This document shows, one piece after another, positions 63,499-64,000 of a DNA stretch of 64,000 nucleotides. The notes under the pieces were generated by a model, which was given only the letters and a program-made list of their open reading frames with translations, was not told where the DNA came from and did not search any database. Location of the stretch: contig URDY01000002.1 in the NCBI GenBank assembly GCA_900546665.1, positions 127,884 to 191,883 on the forward strand, read 5' to 3'. The first letter of the stretch is position 1, and every line of letters begins with the position of its first letter. The translations under genes were made by a program, and so were the position numbers. The DNA comes from an uncultured Paraprevotella sp. GTDB lineage: Bacteria > Bacteroidota > Bacteroidia > Bacteroidales > Bacteroidaceae.

Positions 63499-63627
63499 AT
63501 GCCAAACAAAAAACGTCTGTCTGAGTCTTTATCTGAAATAAAGGAAACCGCCCAATACGCCGGTATCCTTGTTTTATCGTGTTTTTCCGTTTTATGGTTG
63601 TGGATCAGACGGAAAAGAATTAAATAA
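63499..63627 (+). CDS. Small single-span membrane protein, 42 aa
   Basis: Reads MPNKKRLSESLSEIKETAQY, then a hydrophobic segment AGILVLSCFSVLWLWI and a basic end RRKRIK. One membrane helix with a positive C-terminal flank and a -7 box directly upstream argue that it is real. It is divergent from the glycosyltransferase gene. No family recognised. Confidence 0.45.
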   Translation: MPNKKRLSESLSEIKETAQYAGILVLSCFSVLWLWIRRKRIK

Positions 63628-63758
63628 AAACAACTGCTTTTGACCTCTCAGTATCTTACATGATAACTGTATGTGTCTTTTATAAAAGGCATGTTTTCAT
63701 TAAAAGATACTTCCTATAAAAGACATCCTTTAATAAAAACAAGCCTGCATGAAATGAT
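63628..63758. other. A/T-rich gap before the GDP-fucose synthase gene
   Basis: 130 bases with three imperfect copies of a TTTTATAAAAG / ATTAAAAGA-type word (63678-63735). No gene is seen. It may serve as a weak terminator region for the genes on both sides. Confidence 0.35.
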
Positions 63759-64000
63759 TTACACCGTTTGATGGTTAATGCAGATACCCTGCAGATACCA
63801 GTCGTACAGACGATGGATACCTTCGTCTATCTCGATCTTGTGGTGCCAGCCCAGATTATGCAACTTCGTCACATCCGTCAGCTTGCGTAGCGTACCGTCC
63901 GGTTTCGAAGCATCCCAGCGCAACTCGCCCTTGAAACCGATCTCCGCCATGATCTTACCGGCCACCTCGCGGATACTCAGTTCCTTGCCCGTACCCACAT
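63759..64000 (-). CDS. fcl: GDP-L-fucose synthase, C-terminal part
   Basis: The last 80 residues are in the window and the frame is open to its edge. VGTGKELSIREVAGKI, KPDGTLRKLTDVTKL and LGWHHKI are typical of the C-terminal substrate-binding part of GDP-4-keto-6-deoxymannose epimerase/reductase (Fcl/WcaG), which makes GDP-L-fucose for surface glycans. The usual partner, GDP-mannose 4,6-dehydratase, would be upstream, outside the window. Confidence 0.88.
   Translation of the reverse strand, partial: VGTGKELSIREVAGKIMAEIGFKGELRWDASKPDGTLRKLTDVTKLHNLGWHHKIEIDEGIHRLYDWYLQGICINHQTV

Noticed and set aside
61912..63627. A 571-codon open frame and two further long frames on the plus strand across the repeat array and the glycosyltransferase gene.
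   Set aside because: They come from the stop-free 74-bp repeat (period not divisible by three, so all frames stay open) and from the antisense of a real GT4 gene. Only the last 42 codons, with their own ATG and -7 box, were kept.
55216..64000. Prophage or integrative element in the accessory region.
   Set aside because: No integrase, transposase, structural phage gene, relaxase or att-like direct repeats were found; only decayed duplicates and hairpins.

Overview
The window is a stretch of chromosome from a member of the Bacteroidales, most likely Bacteroides or Phocaeicola. The main support is the promoter style: many genes are preceded by the TAnnTTTG -7 box of the Bacteroidota primary sigma factor, and Shine-Dalgarno sequences are mostly weak. 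The gene content agrees: Kdo synthesis, a proline-tRNA ligase without the insertion domain, a FucP transporter and a stand-alone methionine synthase activation protein. No plasmid, prophage or complete insertion sequence is seen.

Layout. 1-12.3 kb holds housekeeping and envelope genes: end of an ABC-type binding protein, a TPR protein, a phospholipase D protein, kdsA-kdsD, a MaoC hydratase, proS, an OmpA-like lipoprotein with mtgA, a MATE transporter and tRNA-Ser(UGA). A probable small RNA lies between mtgA and the MATE gene. 12.5-16.9 kb holds trkH, cysQ and a xanthine salvage pair (xpt, pbuX). 17-22.2 kb is a complete [FeFe]-hydrogenase locus: hydE-hydG-hydF divergent from a ferredoxin-like hydrogenase with altered H-cluster motifs. 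22.3-32.4 kb holds mfd, a polyprenol-phosphate mannosyltransferase-like gene, pyrC, the MetH activation protein, a phosphoesterase and plsC.

32.4-46.3 kb is the most interesting metabolic region: one nine-gene operon (GH29, mutarotase, GH31, aldo-keto reductase, lactonase-like amidohydrolase, FucP, Zn-dehydrogenase, UxaB-like, UxaA-like) next to a divergent AraC gene. The genes line up as a route from alpha-L-linked L-galactose or L-fucose through the aldonate to a 2-keto-3-deoxy acid, without phosphorylation of the sugar. A pair of 14-bp direct repeats 21 bp apart sits just upstream of the operon promoter and looks like the operator. 46.4-55.5 kb has visibly higher GC and C-ending codons: an RND efflux operon with its outer-membrane channel and a LysR gene, a YeiH-type membrane protein, asparaginase and a small membrane protein.

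55.8-62.4 kb is accessory: two ATPases of the AAA/SMC-like type, each followed by what looks like a cut-down partner gene, unrecognised helical proteins, a 59-bp duplicated gene fragment, a reading frame broken by one in-frame TAG, and an array of about 17 small hairpins in 74-bp units. The end of the window (62.4-64 kb) enters a surface polysaccharide region: a family 4 glycosyltransferase and the C-terminus of GDP-L-fucose synthase. All functions are read from the translated sequence by eye and memory of the families; no database search was run.
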